DNA of 64,000 nt, from positions 126,258,313 to 126,322,312 of the forward strand of contig JBOZIK010000001.1 of assembly GCA_051453625.1 (NCBI GenBank). Reading direction: 5' to 3'. Of the stretch, positions 23,265 through 35,580 are shown in pieces. Made by a program: the position numbers and the translations under genes. The notes below the pieces were generated by a model. It made no database searches. It was not told the origin of the DNA and worked only from the letters and a program-made list of their open reading frames with translations. The DNA comes from Welwitschia mirabilis. Lineage: Eukaryota > Gnetophyta > Gnetopsida > Welwitschiales. Every line of letters starts with the position of its first letter. The stretch's first letter is position 1.

Positions 23265-25365
23265 AAACTAACTAGTATTCCATTTAATCTATAGAATATT
23301 TTACTATCTAGTATCTTATAATGAAGATATATAACCTTTGTGCCACTTATGGAAATTAAATATAATAGACAAGAAGCCAAATCATATGCAAGTTCCTTAT
23401 ATGTTGTAATACTCTCTTTGCATCCAAGGAAACATTATTAAAAGCATGAAACAATTCATAGTTCATACATTTCAAAATCATGCTTCTATATCATAATTTA
23501 TCTTGCCTTATGATCTTTTATTTCTTTTAACAATTATCTGAGTTATTCTTTTTCATAGTAATACCTTCGAAAATGATCATAAAAATAACTAACTTATGTA
23601 AGTATGATTTTAAATCATGTTAATAACATCTCTTAGAAGTTCGCAAGCATAATATTATTATATCTAGATCTAGTTTATTTAAAGTGTACAAAGACAAGCA
23701 TCCTGAAGGAGTAAACTCTGATTAACCAACATTAGTATCTAAATAGCCAACTTTTTCATACAATTATAAAAGGATGTTAATCCAATATCTAGTAAAAGTA
23801 ATCTTTTCTAACATTTTTAGGTTAACACATAACTACAATAAGAGTAAGGAAAGCAACCATTCAAATGATCTTTGAAATTTCATATACTACAGAACTTCAC
23901 TCTTCTAATATAATAATCTCATAAGGTAATAATTCATTGGTATGAAGTCAAACTCTTTTGATGCCAACCATGTTTGCATTAGTAGTACCCTCAATTGATG
24001 TTCTCTAACTATTATTTTGATGATTCTACTTGTATACTACAAGATTTAAAAATGGAATACTCTATTATTCCTTTTTTTCCTTGAAAATTTGGGCTCTTTT
24101 AAGGTAAAGAGGTTATTTCATAGTGATAAACTAAGTGGACAGGTAGTCAAAATATTCACTATGGGCATTAAAAAATGGATTAATAACATTTTTTTATTTA
24201 TTCTTATAAAGTTATTTTTAATTGTGACCATCGGATCCAATGTGAAAAATACAATTTATCTTCTATTTTTCTCCATGTTATAAAAATATCTTTTGTATTA
24301 AGAATAATGGATAAATCACCCTAATCGAGGTATGACTTATAGGTAGTCTTATCCCCTTATAGGATATTAACAAGAAGTGGATAAATTTTTTTCCATAAAA
24401 TATTGATAAACATAGTGGTTAATTTAAGACTTTAATCTTTTTTTTTTTAACTAGTGAGTACTTTGTCAACTACAAAAGAATTACCTAAAGGTAATACCAT
24501 GTACTAAATGTAAGGATTAAGAGAGGCATCAACAATACCTACTTTTCAAACAATGAATGTATGCCCCTTTAACATTCTGAAAATTTTCTAAGCTAGATAG
24601 AAGTAAAATATGCTTGAAGACATATTGTCTAGCATATTATCCAAATTTCTGTTTGAAGGACCAAAACCAAATGCCATGCATAACATGCATCTATCTTTAT
24701 TTTATATTTGTCATTAAAGAATTACACTTCTAGTCTATAGTAATTAATATTCCCTATGATATGCCTCTTCTTTTCTTTGCAAAGGGTCTCAAGTTTTGAC
24801 TTAGGGTGATGTTGGTTATAATAGTTATCATCACAGACATCTTGAAGAGTAGATTAAAATTAAGTACTTTAATCTCATATTTAAGTAACATCAACTTCTT
24901 TAATTAGAGAAACTACTAAATTACTACTAAAACCATGATTAAGAGTTCTAGAAATACTAAATTACTCAATTACTATAGGTTTTAAAGTAGTCATACCAAT
25001 AAAATAAACTAAAGCATTAGTATTTACCATATCTTCCCCCTCAATTATAAGACATTAAGCATCTAATATTGTTACTTGATTAGAAAAAGGATGAATCTTT
25101 AAAGGATCAAGCTATAAATCATTGTTTGAAGTCTCCAAAAATATGACAGTATAAGAAACAATGATGTTATAGTGTTGTAAGGAATATACTTGATAACCCT
25201 TCTAGTTTGTTAAATATCCAATAAAGATTCTAATGCGACCGTGTGTTCTAAATTTCTCATAATGTTTGCTTGGTTTATGGACATAGCAATCACAAGTAAA
25301 AACATGAAAATGATTTATATTTAACTTATATCCATATCATTTTCAGCTATAAATATCCTTTTTAA
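23265..25365. other. AT-rich DNA below copia B, no domain recognised
   Basis: On the minus strand this should hold RT and RNase H of copia relic B, downstream of its integrase. I could not find a YVDD box or other RT motif here, so that part is deleted, replaced or decayed beyond reading by eye. The 64-codon frame at 24089-24283 has no recognisable features. Confidence 0.5.
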
Positions 25366-25369
25366 TATC

Positions 25370-25840
25370 TTAACCAATATGATTATTAATATGTATTATT
25401 GTATTTACTGCTTTACCTAAATATAGGTTTTACAACCACTAAAAGACATCATCTAACATGCCATATATATATTAGTATGATTAAATTTCTTAAAAATTTC
25501 ATTTTATTAGAAGGTCCTTGGGTAATTTTTAAATGTTGAATACCTTCAGAAGCAAAAAAGATCCTTGAACTTAGTAGATGTATGTTTCATACCATTATCT
25601 AAATGAAAACTTTTAATCTAATATTTGGCTTGCTTTTCTAATTTAATTTTAAACGTTTAAAAATATATAAAGTATCTAATTTATATTGAATGAAAAATAC
25701 CCAAACCATTTGAGAATAATCATTAATAAAGAATATACAATAACAAAATCTATAAAGAGTGGAAACTAGTATAGGTCCACATAGATCAGTGTGAATAAGA
25801 AAAATCTTTTGATTCGAATGCTACTTATTTGTTGAAAACC
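25370..25840 (-). pseudogene. Decayed copia integrase core (B)
   Basis: Catalytic domain that would insert the cDNA into the genome. IHTDLCGPILV (about 25797 to 25765) is the first DDE aspartate region, followed by FINDYSQMVWVFFI. Lower down KVF and, after a shift, FFASEGIQH (about 25570 to 25540) fit the region around the second aspartate and the F..EGI.H motif. The NGxAERKN region is present only as decayed sequence. Confidence 0.78.
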
Positions 25841-26100
25841 ACTATCAAGTTGATTTGTCCATAATACATGCTTCACATCGAGGAAAATCCTATTGAAGTA
25901 ATGAAAGAACATGATAGTCATCCTCATGTGTTACATTGATTGTACAAGGAGTAGGATGTCCTAGTCAAGCATGTCACAGTAATAAGAAGGAAATCTCATC
26001 TTAGAAAACTATGTAACTAATCTCTCGCATTATAACACAACCATGAAGATGAGTAATTTTTCCATTCATGTAGCCTTTCATGATTAGTTCTTAATTATCA
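25840..26100 (-). pseudogene. Decayed copia GAG-pre-integrase (B)
   Basis: CHA*LGHPTPCT (about 25976 to 25941) matches the family's W/CHxRLGHP motif with the arginine codon now TGA or TAG, and CEACIMDKS (about 25880 to 25853) matches the CxxCxxGK zinc-binding end. Confidence 0.72.
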
Positions 26101-26149
26101 TCATAAATATCCATTAACTACTTCATCATAAAAATAGAATTAACTTCCC

Positions 26150-26400
26150 ACATTAGAGTAGAAAGTGATAAAAATGCATCCTTAAGTAAGGAATGTAAAG
26201 AACATGTGAAATATCTTGTGAAAAGAGAAATGTTAAGTTAAGGATAAATAAATCATAGCATTCCATAGGAACTAGAGTTTTATATACAAAATAAACATGA
26301 TTTTTTGCTTTAATAAATTCATTAAAATAATCACACCAATACATCATGTGATGAGTTGTACCTATGTCAAGAATTCATCTCTCATCATGAGATCTCTACT
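26150..26400 (-). pseudogene. Decayed copia protease (B)
   Basis: Retropepsin-like region. ILDIGTTHHMMYWCD (about 26378 to 26334) fits the active-site context W(I/V)LDSGAT.HM, with the serine and alanine changed. An open stretch continues to DISHVLYIPYLRMHFYHFLL (near 26153), the VLYVP..xxNLLS motif that ends copia protease regions. The 64-codon open frame 26153-26347 is part of this, not a separate gene. Confidence 0.75.
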
Positions 26401-29400
26401 CACTCATATCCATAAATAAAATTTTTCTAAAACTACATTTGATTCAAAATTTTCAACATCATTAAGGAAATTAGATTCTTTAATAATTGCATTTTTCTTA
26501 TATGTAGAGTTTATCTTATCCTAGAAAATCCTATATAAGTTAGTAGTATGATTTTATATTATGCATCAGATGCACTAATATTTTTTTCTTCTTAGGAGTG
26601 GTAGTATTTTGAACTTATTTCTTATTTTACTAAGTTTAATTAGGCTTCTTATTTTACTATTATTGTGGAACCTTATCTTATCATGATGTAATTTCTTTTG
26701 TAGATGGATTTACTTATAGACTATATATTTTGATGAAGAGAGTCATAAGAATGAAAAACCTTACATATGGCATTAGAAAAAGAGATCTCAAAAAGTTCAA
26801 ATAAGCTTTAGTATAAATGAGATCATTACTAAGCATGTCAAAAGTTATATTATTTACTTGCTTATTATTATATCATTATATAATATAACTATATAAGAAG
26901 GATTCTTTCAAGTAATAGCAAATCAAGTTGACATAATAAATTCCAACTTATTTTTGTAAATGAATCTCCACTATTTTTTCCTAAACGTCTTGCATTTTCA
27001 CAATTAATTATCTCATACTTCCTTTCTCATAATGAAAATTATTCATATAAGTTATTTGGTTAAGGATATCTAGATTATGTTTAAAGTAAAATTTATTCCT
27101 CAAAGTTCAAAAGTTAATATAGCATATTTTAGTCCCATCAATCAAGTTCTTATGTTAATAAGATATACATTTCCACATAATCTATATTAAATTTTCATAA
27201 ATATCTTTTTAAGTATCTTATTTAGTGGGATCTTAAAGAGGTGTATGATCATATATTAAAAAGTCATTATCATAACCATAAATCTACTTGATTAATATGA
27301 AATTCTCATGCTAAACCTTTCATGACTAATCATTTCTAAGAGTGACTTTGATATTTCCCATGATTCTAATGGTGAGAACTAGTGTGAATGACATTAATAA
27401 CCATTAAAACATACCCTTTCAAGATGATGCCAAATACTCCATGATAGAAAAAGAAAGAAAACCAAAAAATAGTTCACAAGTAATGAGGTAAAAATTGAGA
27501 ATCAAAGGGATATTACTTACATTGATAATTGAAAGTGATCTATTCATCACATCAATAAATGATATCAAATCTAACAAAATATAAGAAAATAGAATCAAGA
27601 TATAATAGAGTCACCAGAAAGGAATATTACTCTCATCTAGAATATCAAGTAATCTATCCAACTCATAATGCAATGAAATTAAAGAGATAAAAAATGTTCT
27701 AATGGAGATGTCTAGTTATAATGAAAGGGAATTAAGTGATCTATTCAAATAATAAAGTTTGAAAACTAGGAAAATCCATCAACTAGTGAGAACCTAAGAA
27801 AGAAAAAAAAAGGTACTTTCTTTGAAATTTCTAAATGTAAATAACTTATATTTTAATATAGTAGGATACAAATTGATTATTAGGTAATGAAAATGCTAAA
27901 TTGGTTAAGTTTAGAGTCTACTTATCAAATCCTTTTCAAGGGTTATACCCTTTTCTTCAAAGGGAGTAAAAAGCAAAAATGTAAATCATGTTAGTGAAAC
28001 TTTCAAATTGTTGGTTAATTTTAGTTACCTTAGCTATATACCCTCTTTAAGGAAGAGTATCATATAATGTTGGTAACTTGCTTATACCTAATACTTAGTA
28101 AATTTTAAATTTTATTAAACTTATGTCCCTTAGTAATGAAATACAAATAGACCCTATCACTGTGCCTTTGACCTTAACCTAATATACCCTTAATTACTAG
28201 GACATACATGAGAACTTAGATCTCAGGGCACTTGAAACATTTCCATTTAAGACAGACATAGCTATTTCTATAAGTTAAACTTTATAGTTATGGTAGTTAA
28301 GTCTACACAATAAGATTCAAAAGATAGTATAAAACATAACATGGATTCTATCTACATTAGGCTTCTAGTATCCACCACTAACCAAAACTTAATGTTAGTA
28401 AAAATGTTAAGTTTTTAAGAAGTGAAAGGTAATTTTATTTTTAATTACTTAACTTAAGTAAGATTAATAAAATTATTAAGTATGAGAAGAAAGAAAAAAA
28501 CCAATACATAGCAAAAGGGATTGGTTGTGATATACTTAAGCTAAGTAGATCTTGCTCAAATACAAGTGAGCTTAATGTATCCAAATCATAAAAACAATCC
28601 TAGAGAAGAAGAAAATCAAGTTAATTGATCTTAACCTACATTTTAACCTAATTGAATAAGATAGATTTAGCCAATAATACTAAAAAAATCTTTAAAAAAA
28701 CTTAAAAGGAGTGAAAATAGAATCTCATAAGGTAAAGAAAAAAGCTCAAAAAAACTAAAATCAAGGGATTTTGCTTAATATTCCAACTTTATTTAGTGAA
28801 AAATTTAAGATTTGGGTTTACAAGATTAAAATAGATACCAAAAAACTTAAGAAACTAACTTAAAATGCTTAAAAAATAAAGAAATGCATAAAAATATGCA
28901 TGTGTGCCAAAGAGAGCCAAAAGCTAGATAATTTCTTGCTAAAGTATGTATGCATAAAGCTAGGTAATGGCTAAGTAATTATTAAATAAAAGTACATGTA
29001 CATGAGATAAAGCTAAATGCTGGGCAATGGTTTAAAATTATACATATGCATATAATAGGAGGAAAATGCTAACAAAAATTTAAAAGTTAGTTTTGTCACC
29101 TTTTAGACTTAAAGTTATGACCTATAGTTTGAGAGTTAAGTATCTTTATCACTACATCAAGGTAATGCTATTATTTAGAAAGAGCACCGATAGACATGAA
29201 GAAGAGTATTAGTGAATAAAGGATTAATAGTAGTATAATAAAAAGAGTGACAATAGAACTTTGAAGTACTAGCAGTAAGAGTAAGTGAAGCACAATTAGC
29301 AGTAAAGGCATAAGTACTATAGCAAGTAAGAATTAATGAGCTATAAAGTCAAGGAAGTTTAGTATCAATGGTTATGACAAAGGAGACAGAGAAAGTGTAG

Positions 29401-30469
29401 CATCATAAGAGTGCTTAAAGAAAAGGTAGAAAACATATCAGCAACTGATTAATGTAGGAGCTAGTAAGATTAGTATATAAAGTATAGCAAGAAACCTTTA
29501 AGACTAGAAAAGAATGCAATGGTAATATAAAGTAGTAGGGTAAGCAGTAAGACATGACATTGTATGGAAACTCTGACATAGATGAAGCTAATAAGCTAAG
29601 AAACTTGATGCTCAATGTCCACTAGTGATAATGCTATAATAATATTAGTAGAGCATGGCTTATGACATAGGCATAAATGCTAGCATAGGTAGGCAAAGGT
29701 AGGTAAAGTGCAAGAACACGAAGGACATAGGCAAAGTGTAGTAGTGGCATTTGTAACATGGAATAATTAATAAACAATAAAAGGTAGGTATAAGACCATG
29801 TGCAGGGATGAGAAGAAGTGGTAGGCAAGAAAAGTATAGTAGCAGAGAAGAAATAACATATTTATGAGTAGGTTGGCATTTTGGTGGTGCATAACACAAT
29901 AATACATAACTATGGCTCAGTGGAGGTAATGGCCATTAAAAAACTCTAGTCAAGTGGACTAAAAACTAATAAATCAAAACATCTAAAAAAAAAATATTTT
30001 TTGCTATTTTAACAAAATACTTATATTTATTTAAAAACAAATATATTTTATTTTTAAAAAAATGATCTCCTTAAAAAACATAAAGAAAAGTGACCCTTTT
30101 AAAAAAAATTATGTTTGTAAAAAAATTTCTTCTTTCTTGAAAAATATACTTTAAAAAGCTATTTTTCCCATTAAAAAATACCACTTAAAGAAAAAAATAT
30201 CAGTTTTATTTTACCAAGCAGCATCCATTTCCATAAAAAAATAAATAAATAATTTTTCCTTTAAAAGAAATACTTTTTAAAAAAGGAAAAAAACAAAAAA
30301 GGGAAAAAATAATAATCCTAGAAGAGAGAGAAAGAAAGGACTAATAGAGAATCCCAAGAAGCCCTTGAAGAGGTTCTAAAAAACTATAAAAGGGTTATAA
30401 TAAGCTTTAAAACTTAATGATGGATAAAGAAAGCTCCACAAGATCTTCTTCAAATATTTGATATTACTA

Positions 30470-30660
30470 TTAGAAAATAGAAGAGTAAGAAATATGAGAA
30501 AAATTTTTTAAAATTAAATATTTATTTCTCCAAAATATTCCTTATCACTTATTACAAAGAAGAGCTTTCTTTTAAACTAAGCATGCTATTAGGATTTTAC
30601 TAGGGTTTTCACCTCCCCTTAGGCATAGGACCATAATATGCATACAAATCTTAGCAACAA
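30470..30660. repeat. Dispersed repeat, copy 2
   Basis: Same orientation as 17430-17635. Homology stops sharply after 'acaaatcttagcaa'. Confidence 0.6.
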
Positions 30661-30935
30661 GATATATTTATTTATATGTTAAATTATAAAAAAGTTAAAT
30701 TCAAGTTTAAAGGAATATTCTTCCTTTGAAAAAAACCATTTTTTTATGTTAGTAATATACCTAAAAAAGTGATGCAACTAAATAATAATAATACATTACC
30801 TAGCGTGTGTATTAGAAATAATGACTAAATTTTATCATAAGTAATTCAAAGTAATAGTTATAATAAATTTTTGAAACATAAAGTTTTTTAAGTACACTAA
30901 AATAATTAAATTATAACTTGTTTTCTTTATTTTAT

Positions 30936-30948
30936 NNNNNNNNNNNNN
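30936..30948. other. Assembly gap (13 N)
   Basis: Run of 13 N. Confidence 1.
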
Positions 30949-31571
30949 AATCACTTCACCATAAAGAAAACTCGTTCATCATAAAAATAAATTTAATTAG
31001 AAGTTATACTTGATTAATAAAGTCATTAGTTATCTATCTTAATGATTTAAAATTGATATAAGAATCTAGATATGAAACGTTATTAACATTTGTGATCAAT
31101 ATTAAGATTATATGGGTAATTATTAAAGTTTTAATTTAACTAAGATAATTAACCTAAATTCTTAGCTAAATAGAAAATTTCATTCTTTCAACATAATATA
31201 GGAAAAATAAATAGATGAGCTTTTGAAAAATAAGATATAAAAGTAAATCCCAAATTCTAAGATAAAGTTATCTCTTGTGAAAAGAAACACATTTTCATTT
31301 GATCTAGGTCATAATAGATCTCAACCATCCATACAAAACAAATGATGAATAATCTAAGATTAGTCTTTCATATATAAACATAGAGTCCTAATCTTATAGC
31401 TTCTCATGAAGTTTCCTATGCTTGTATAATTTATTTACCCTACACTACAAGATTCATGCCTACCTCTTACTTTATCTTACAATCAACTAGGACTACCACT
31501 GAGTTTTCATAGTTGCTATGAATGTTTAATAAGATGTTTTAGAGGACCACATATTTCACTATCAAGGGAGA

Positions 31572-31629
31572 ATTTTATGATTTTTTCCAATAGTACATCA
31601 ATTTTATGATTTTTTTCAATAGTACATCA
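31572..31629. repeat. 29-bp tandem duplication
   Basis: Two adjacent 29-bp units (31572-31600 and 31601-31629), each from attttatgat to agtacatca, differing by a single C/T. Confidence 0.95.
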
Positions 31630-32519
31630 CATGTTCTCACATAAATGAGATGAAAATAAATGCATAGATCATTTTTCACAAAGAGAAAAACACTTGTTTT
31701 CTAAATGAAGGAAAATAATTCTATAAGAATATGTACCTTGTGTGTGAATAATTAGAATCAAAAGGACCTATAAGGAAAAATAAAATCCTTAAAAGCTATA
31801 CATCAAGCTAAGAGAAATTATCATTTCCATTAAATCTTTTTTTAAATATTATATTAATGTAATATTGATTTTTATTTCTTTAAAATGGATAATTATTTAT
31901 CTAGATTATGTGGTAAACTAGATGTAGAGTACACTCCATGTGGAAAAGAAGCATTATCATGCAAATTAATCTTGAAGAAGCAATTGGTACTTTTAAGGTT
32001 TATCATTAGAAATATTTAGTATTTCTATGTTTTAAATTCTTATACCAATTCCCTATTTTAATCTTTAGTATTCAAAATAAAAAAATATTTAATATTTATA
32101 AATTCATCTTTAATATAATTCAAGAAGCATAAAAAAGTACTAAAAACATTCTTATTCATACATTGGTTAGTAATAAGTAATATTAAACCATTTTCAACTA
32201 AAGGATGATATGAAAAAAATCATTAGATTAATTAAAGATAAATATATCACTAGGGTAAAGAAACATGGAAAAACAGTTTGAACTTCATGAAGATAAGTTT
32301 AATAATCTAGAAGCCATAAAGTTAAAGAAAAGTAAGAAGAGAAAAAAGAGCCACTAGGATAAAGATTTCTTACTTTTTCTTCCTTCTAAGAAGACATAAA
32401 AGTACTTGAAATGGTATTTAGAAGATATAAAGATTATGGAAAAAAGTAAAAAAGGATAAAAATAAAATTATGTCCAAGTTCAATGAAGTTCAAAGATATT
32501 TAAGTACTAGATAAGGTCT

Positions 32520-33818
32520 TGTTCATGATGAAATATACCTATGCTTGTATCTGTTAGTAATATATGATAAGTAGGAAGATTATCCTAGGGATATAAATCT
32601 TGCATGGTTAAACTCAACTTTTACCAATAATATTAGGACTTTCATTTGTAGTATAGTCTCAATATCGTTCTTCCATAGAGATAGATTACAAAAGCTATTA
32701 GTAAAAAAAAGTATAATAGTAATGAGAGATTAAAATGATATGATAGATCTATAAATGGGACATAGAATTTAAACTAACATAATAACTTCATGGTAAAGCA
32801 TAAACATTAAACTAAAATCATGTATCTTTTACTTCTAATTCAAGCATAATTATGTAATGTATTATGAAGATGAGTGCTCATATAATGCAAGCTTAAACAC
32901 AATGGCATAATCTCATCATCATAGACATGAGGATGATATATCCAAGCCACCTAGAATTCATAACAATAATAAAATAAGCATGGAAAGTAGGAGTGTCTTA
33001 AGATCCATCAAATAAACATTCAAGTTAAATAAGCTAAAACAAAATGAAGAATCACTAAATAAATCTTATAATAAAAGCATGCCTCAGTCATTCCTAAGAA
33101 TAAAAAGTATGAAATAATATAACGTGATATCAAAGTAATGTAGTAAGAACATGTAACACTTTATTATCAAAAAAGGTAAAGCATACAACTAGAAAATGTC
33201 CTCATGGTAAATCAAAAAGCATCATGCTAGCTTGGCAACTAGATCATCACTATGAAAGGCTTAAAAATAAATCATGACTAAAACTTTAATTTCTTTTCTA
33301 ATGATATGATTTGAATTTCTTCCTATCAAGTGAAGAGGTAGTATATTTATAAGCTAGAATTTGGATTTATAATTAGGAATTCAAAGGCCTAATGAAGTCA
33401 TTCTAAAAATGCCCTAAGTGTGTAAAATTATTCTTTATTTTTTGATCCAAATTAAGTGGTTATTCTTAGAAAACACTTTTCATTCATCTTCTATTTTCAA
33501 AAATGATTAGAATGGATTGATTGCAACAACAGAATTTAGGAACATGAGTTTAATACTATTTTACTTAAAGTAACTAGTGTTTCCACTTCTAGAACCATCG
33601 TCTCCATAGATTATACTCAGTACACCTATGTCTTCTACCATAATAATCCTAATGATACATTTATCTTGCAAAATAATAGTGTTAAGGTAGATTATTAGTA
33701 AAATAGGATTTCCATAGCATTAAGCATAACAAACATAAAAAACTATCATGATGATTAGCTAAACATGCTAATAAGGCCTTAACTCCTTAATGTGAATGTT
33801 AATTTTTTCATGTTATCA
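32520..33818 (-). repeat. Outer element 3' LTR
   Basis: 1299 bp, plus strand tgttcatgat to catgttatca (minus TGATAACATG...TGAACA). It pairs with 61221-62483 and is the reverse orientation of both inner LTRs. Sequence just above it, minus ggttaggaggta, fits a PPT. Confidence 0.87.
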
Positions 33819-33832
33819 TACCTCCTAACCAA
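33819..33832 (-). promoter_or_regulatory. Outer element polypurine tract
   Basis: Minus strand ggttaggaggta directly before the LTR start TGATAACATG. Confidence 0.6.
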
Positions 33833-35039
33833 CCTTTTACTAGTTCCTTAGCAAAAAACTGTGTGAAAAAATTAAATAACATGTCAAAAAATGCAAATCA
33901 ACTCAAGTAAGTATAAAAATATGAAGGAATTTTAAAAAACTTTTTAGCTAATGTACTCTAAATTTATACTTAAGAAAAAGATAGAGCATAAAAAGTAAGT
34001 ACTTAACTATAAATTACGCAGTAAGGAATGAATGATACATGTGATAATGTGGTTTAGAGTGAGTTAGAAAGGAAAATAGCTAAAAAGAAAATTTGTAATG
34101 CATGATCAAATTAGAAAAGATAATATGCAAGCTAATGCAAATAAAGGATTAAAATCAAGAATGAAGCTTTGGTTCTAAGGTCTTAAACTTCTAATTCTAA
34201 AATATATAACTACACAAAAAATTAAAAAGTAACTACAAAAGAAGGAAGAATAGAAAATGAGTGTGATTATGTTGAAATGGAGAAGTGACCAATGAATATA
34301 AATTAGTTAATTTTTATAAACTTTTAGCAAAGATCCAAGTGCTAGAAACCTAGGAAATGTGATGTATAATATCAAAAAGGAAAACTAACTATGTAGGTTA
34401 AAGCAATGGTACCATGTAGGAAGTTTAATGGTACAAGCTCTATTAAGAGTTATATATTAATTATCACATTTCAAATAATTATAACTAAATAAAATCATTT
34501 GCATTTACATGGTAGTTTAGAATTTGAATGATATTTATAGAAACACAAATTCATATTGATTTTCTATTCAAAAGACATTATAATGAAGTAAGATGAAAAT
34601 ATAATGTAGCTACTACAACTGAAAAATACAAGCAAAAAAGGGTGATATAGAGAGAGAGTTAAAGAAATTTATCTCAAAGATCATCTATGAGAAGTCAATT
34701 TCTCTAACTTTTCATTCATCTCTTCTTGCTTTTCAAACATCTCCTTTTGTTTTTATGTAATTTTTTAATCTTCCCTTATAACTTCCCAATTCAAGTTCTT
34801 TGAGATTTAAGGATGTTCTCTAAAAAGATATTACTTAAAGTAGTGGATGAATGTCAATGAATAGTAGAAGAAGAAGTGAAAGAAGGTAAATAAGAATAAA
34901 AATAACAGGGTTCATTAATAGAAGCCTTCTCCTTTATTCTTGTAGTGGGTGAAGAGTAGGAAAAAGAAGGAGAAGATGTTCTTATTTATCTTCTTAAATT
35001 TCTTAAAGACCCCATAGAATCTAATTCTAGCTCCTATAC

Positions 35040-35580
35040 TTGCTAAATTAGGTAATTATTTTAGGGGTAATGATCTCAATTAAGGTTCTACCCCATCTCT
35101 TAAAGTTTAGGGTGTGAGTTGAGTCATTGTAAATTAAGTTTAAAACTAAGAAAGGGAAGGGAAGATTAATATTATAGTCCATATTATTGGACATAGTAGT
35201 AAATATACTTTTGATAATATCAAAGGGTTTAATATCTCATATAATCCTAATCATGTTAAGAAAACTACTATAGGCCTCAGTTACATGACATGTGGGTAAG
35301 ACATTTTGATTAATAAACTTAAAAAGTGAAACTTAATTCTTGTGGAGATATTTATAAGATAAGGATCATTTTCTATTTGGTGCATATTCAACATTAATTG
35401 TAGCATAATGATAGCTAAGAAATTTGGTAAGCATATAATATAAAATATCATAATGCTGAAATCCTAATAAGGCTTTAACTAGAGGAATGAATTACCTAAG
35501 GATTATCTTCATCAATTGTTACATTCTTATAGAACTCTAACATAGCCTATAGGATGTAGTAAGTGTCATCCTTCTTTAGC
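35040..35580 (-). pseudogene. Athila-type ORF downstream of pol (env position)
   Basis: About 170 codons in one minus-strand frame with only about four stops, exceptional in DNA this AT-rich. LEFYKNVTIDEDNP (about 35560) then, after a one-base shift, FIPLVKALLGFQHYDILYY, LPTCHVTEAYSSF, and LPFPFLVLNLIYN followed by FKRWGRTLIEII. The FYxN segment, the LPTxHVTE segment and the LPFPxLxxxL segment agree with my memory of the plant-transposon-type protein that Athila elements carry after pol. The protein's function is not established; it is sometimes called env-like by position only. The call is by recollection of motifs, not a search. Confidence 0.5.

Larger units (their letters stand above)
25370..26400 (-). 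mobile_element. Copia relic B (protease to integrase)
   Basis: Minus-strand Ty1/copia fragment with three domains in order: retropepsin (26400 to 26150), GAG-pre-integrase (about 26100 to 25840) and integrase core (about 25840 to 25370). All contain stops. No LTRs, PBS, gag or RT could be assigned, so its true limits are unknown. It differs from copia A at the motif level (HTDLCGP here, HIDVWGL there), so it is a separate lineage. Confidence 0.78.
26401..32514. other. AT-rich DNA, no gene recognised
   Basis: Gag of copia B would be expected in the first kilobase on the minus strand but was not recognised. Around 29190-29930 the plus strand becomes purine-rich (many AG, GTA and AAG runs), producing spurious minus-strand frames rich in L, Y, P and S. 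Repeat copy 2 (30470-30660), a 13-N gap and a 29-bp tandem duplication lie here. I saw no LTR pair. Confidence 0.5.

Noticed and set aside
29415-29899. Three overlapping minus-strand frames of 64-79 codons
   Set aside because: Low-complexity products of a purine-rich block, no start context, motif or repeat partner.
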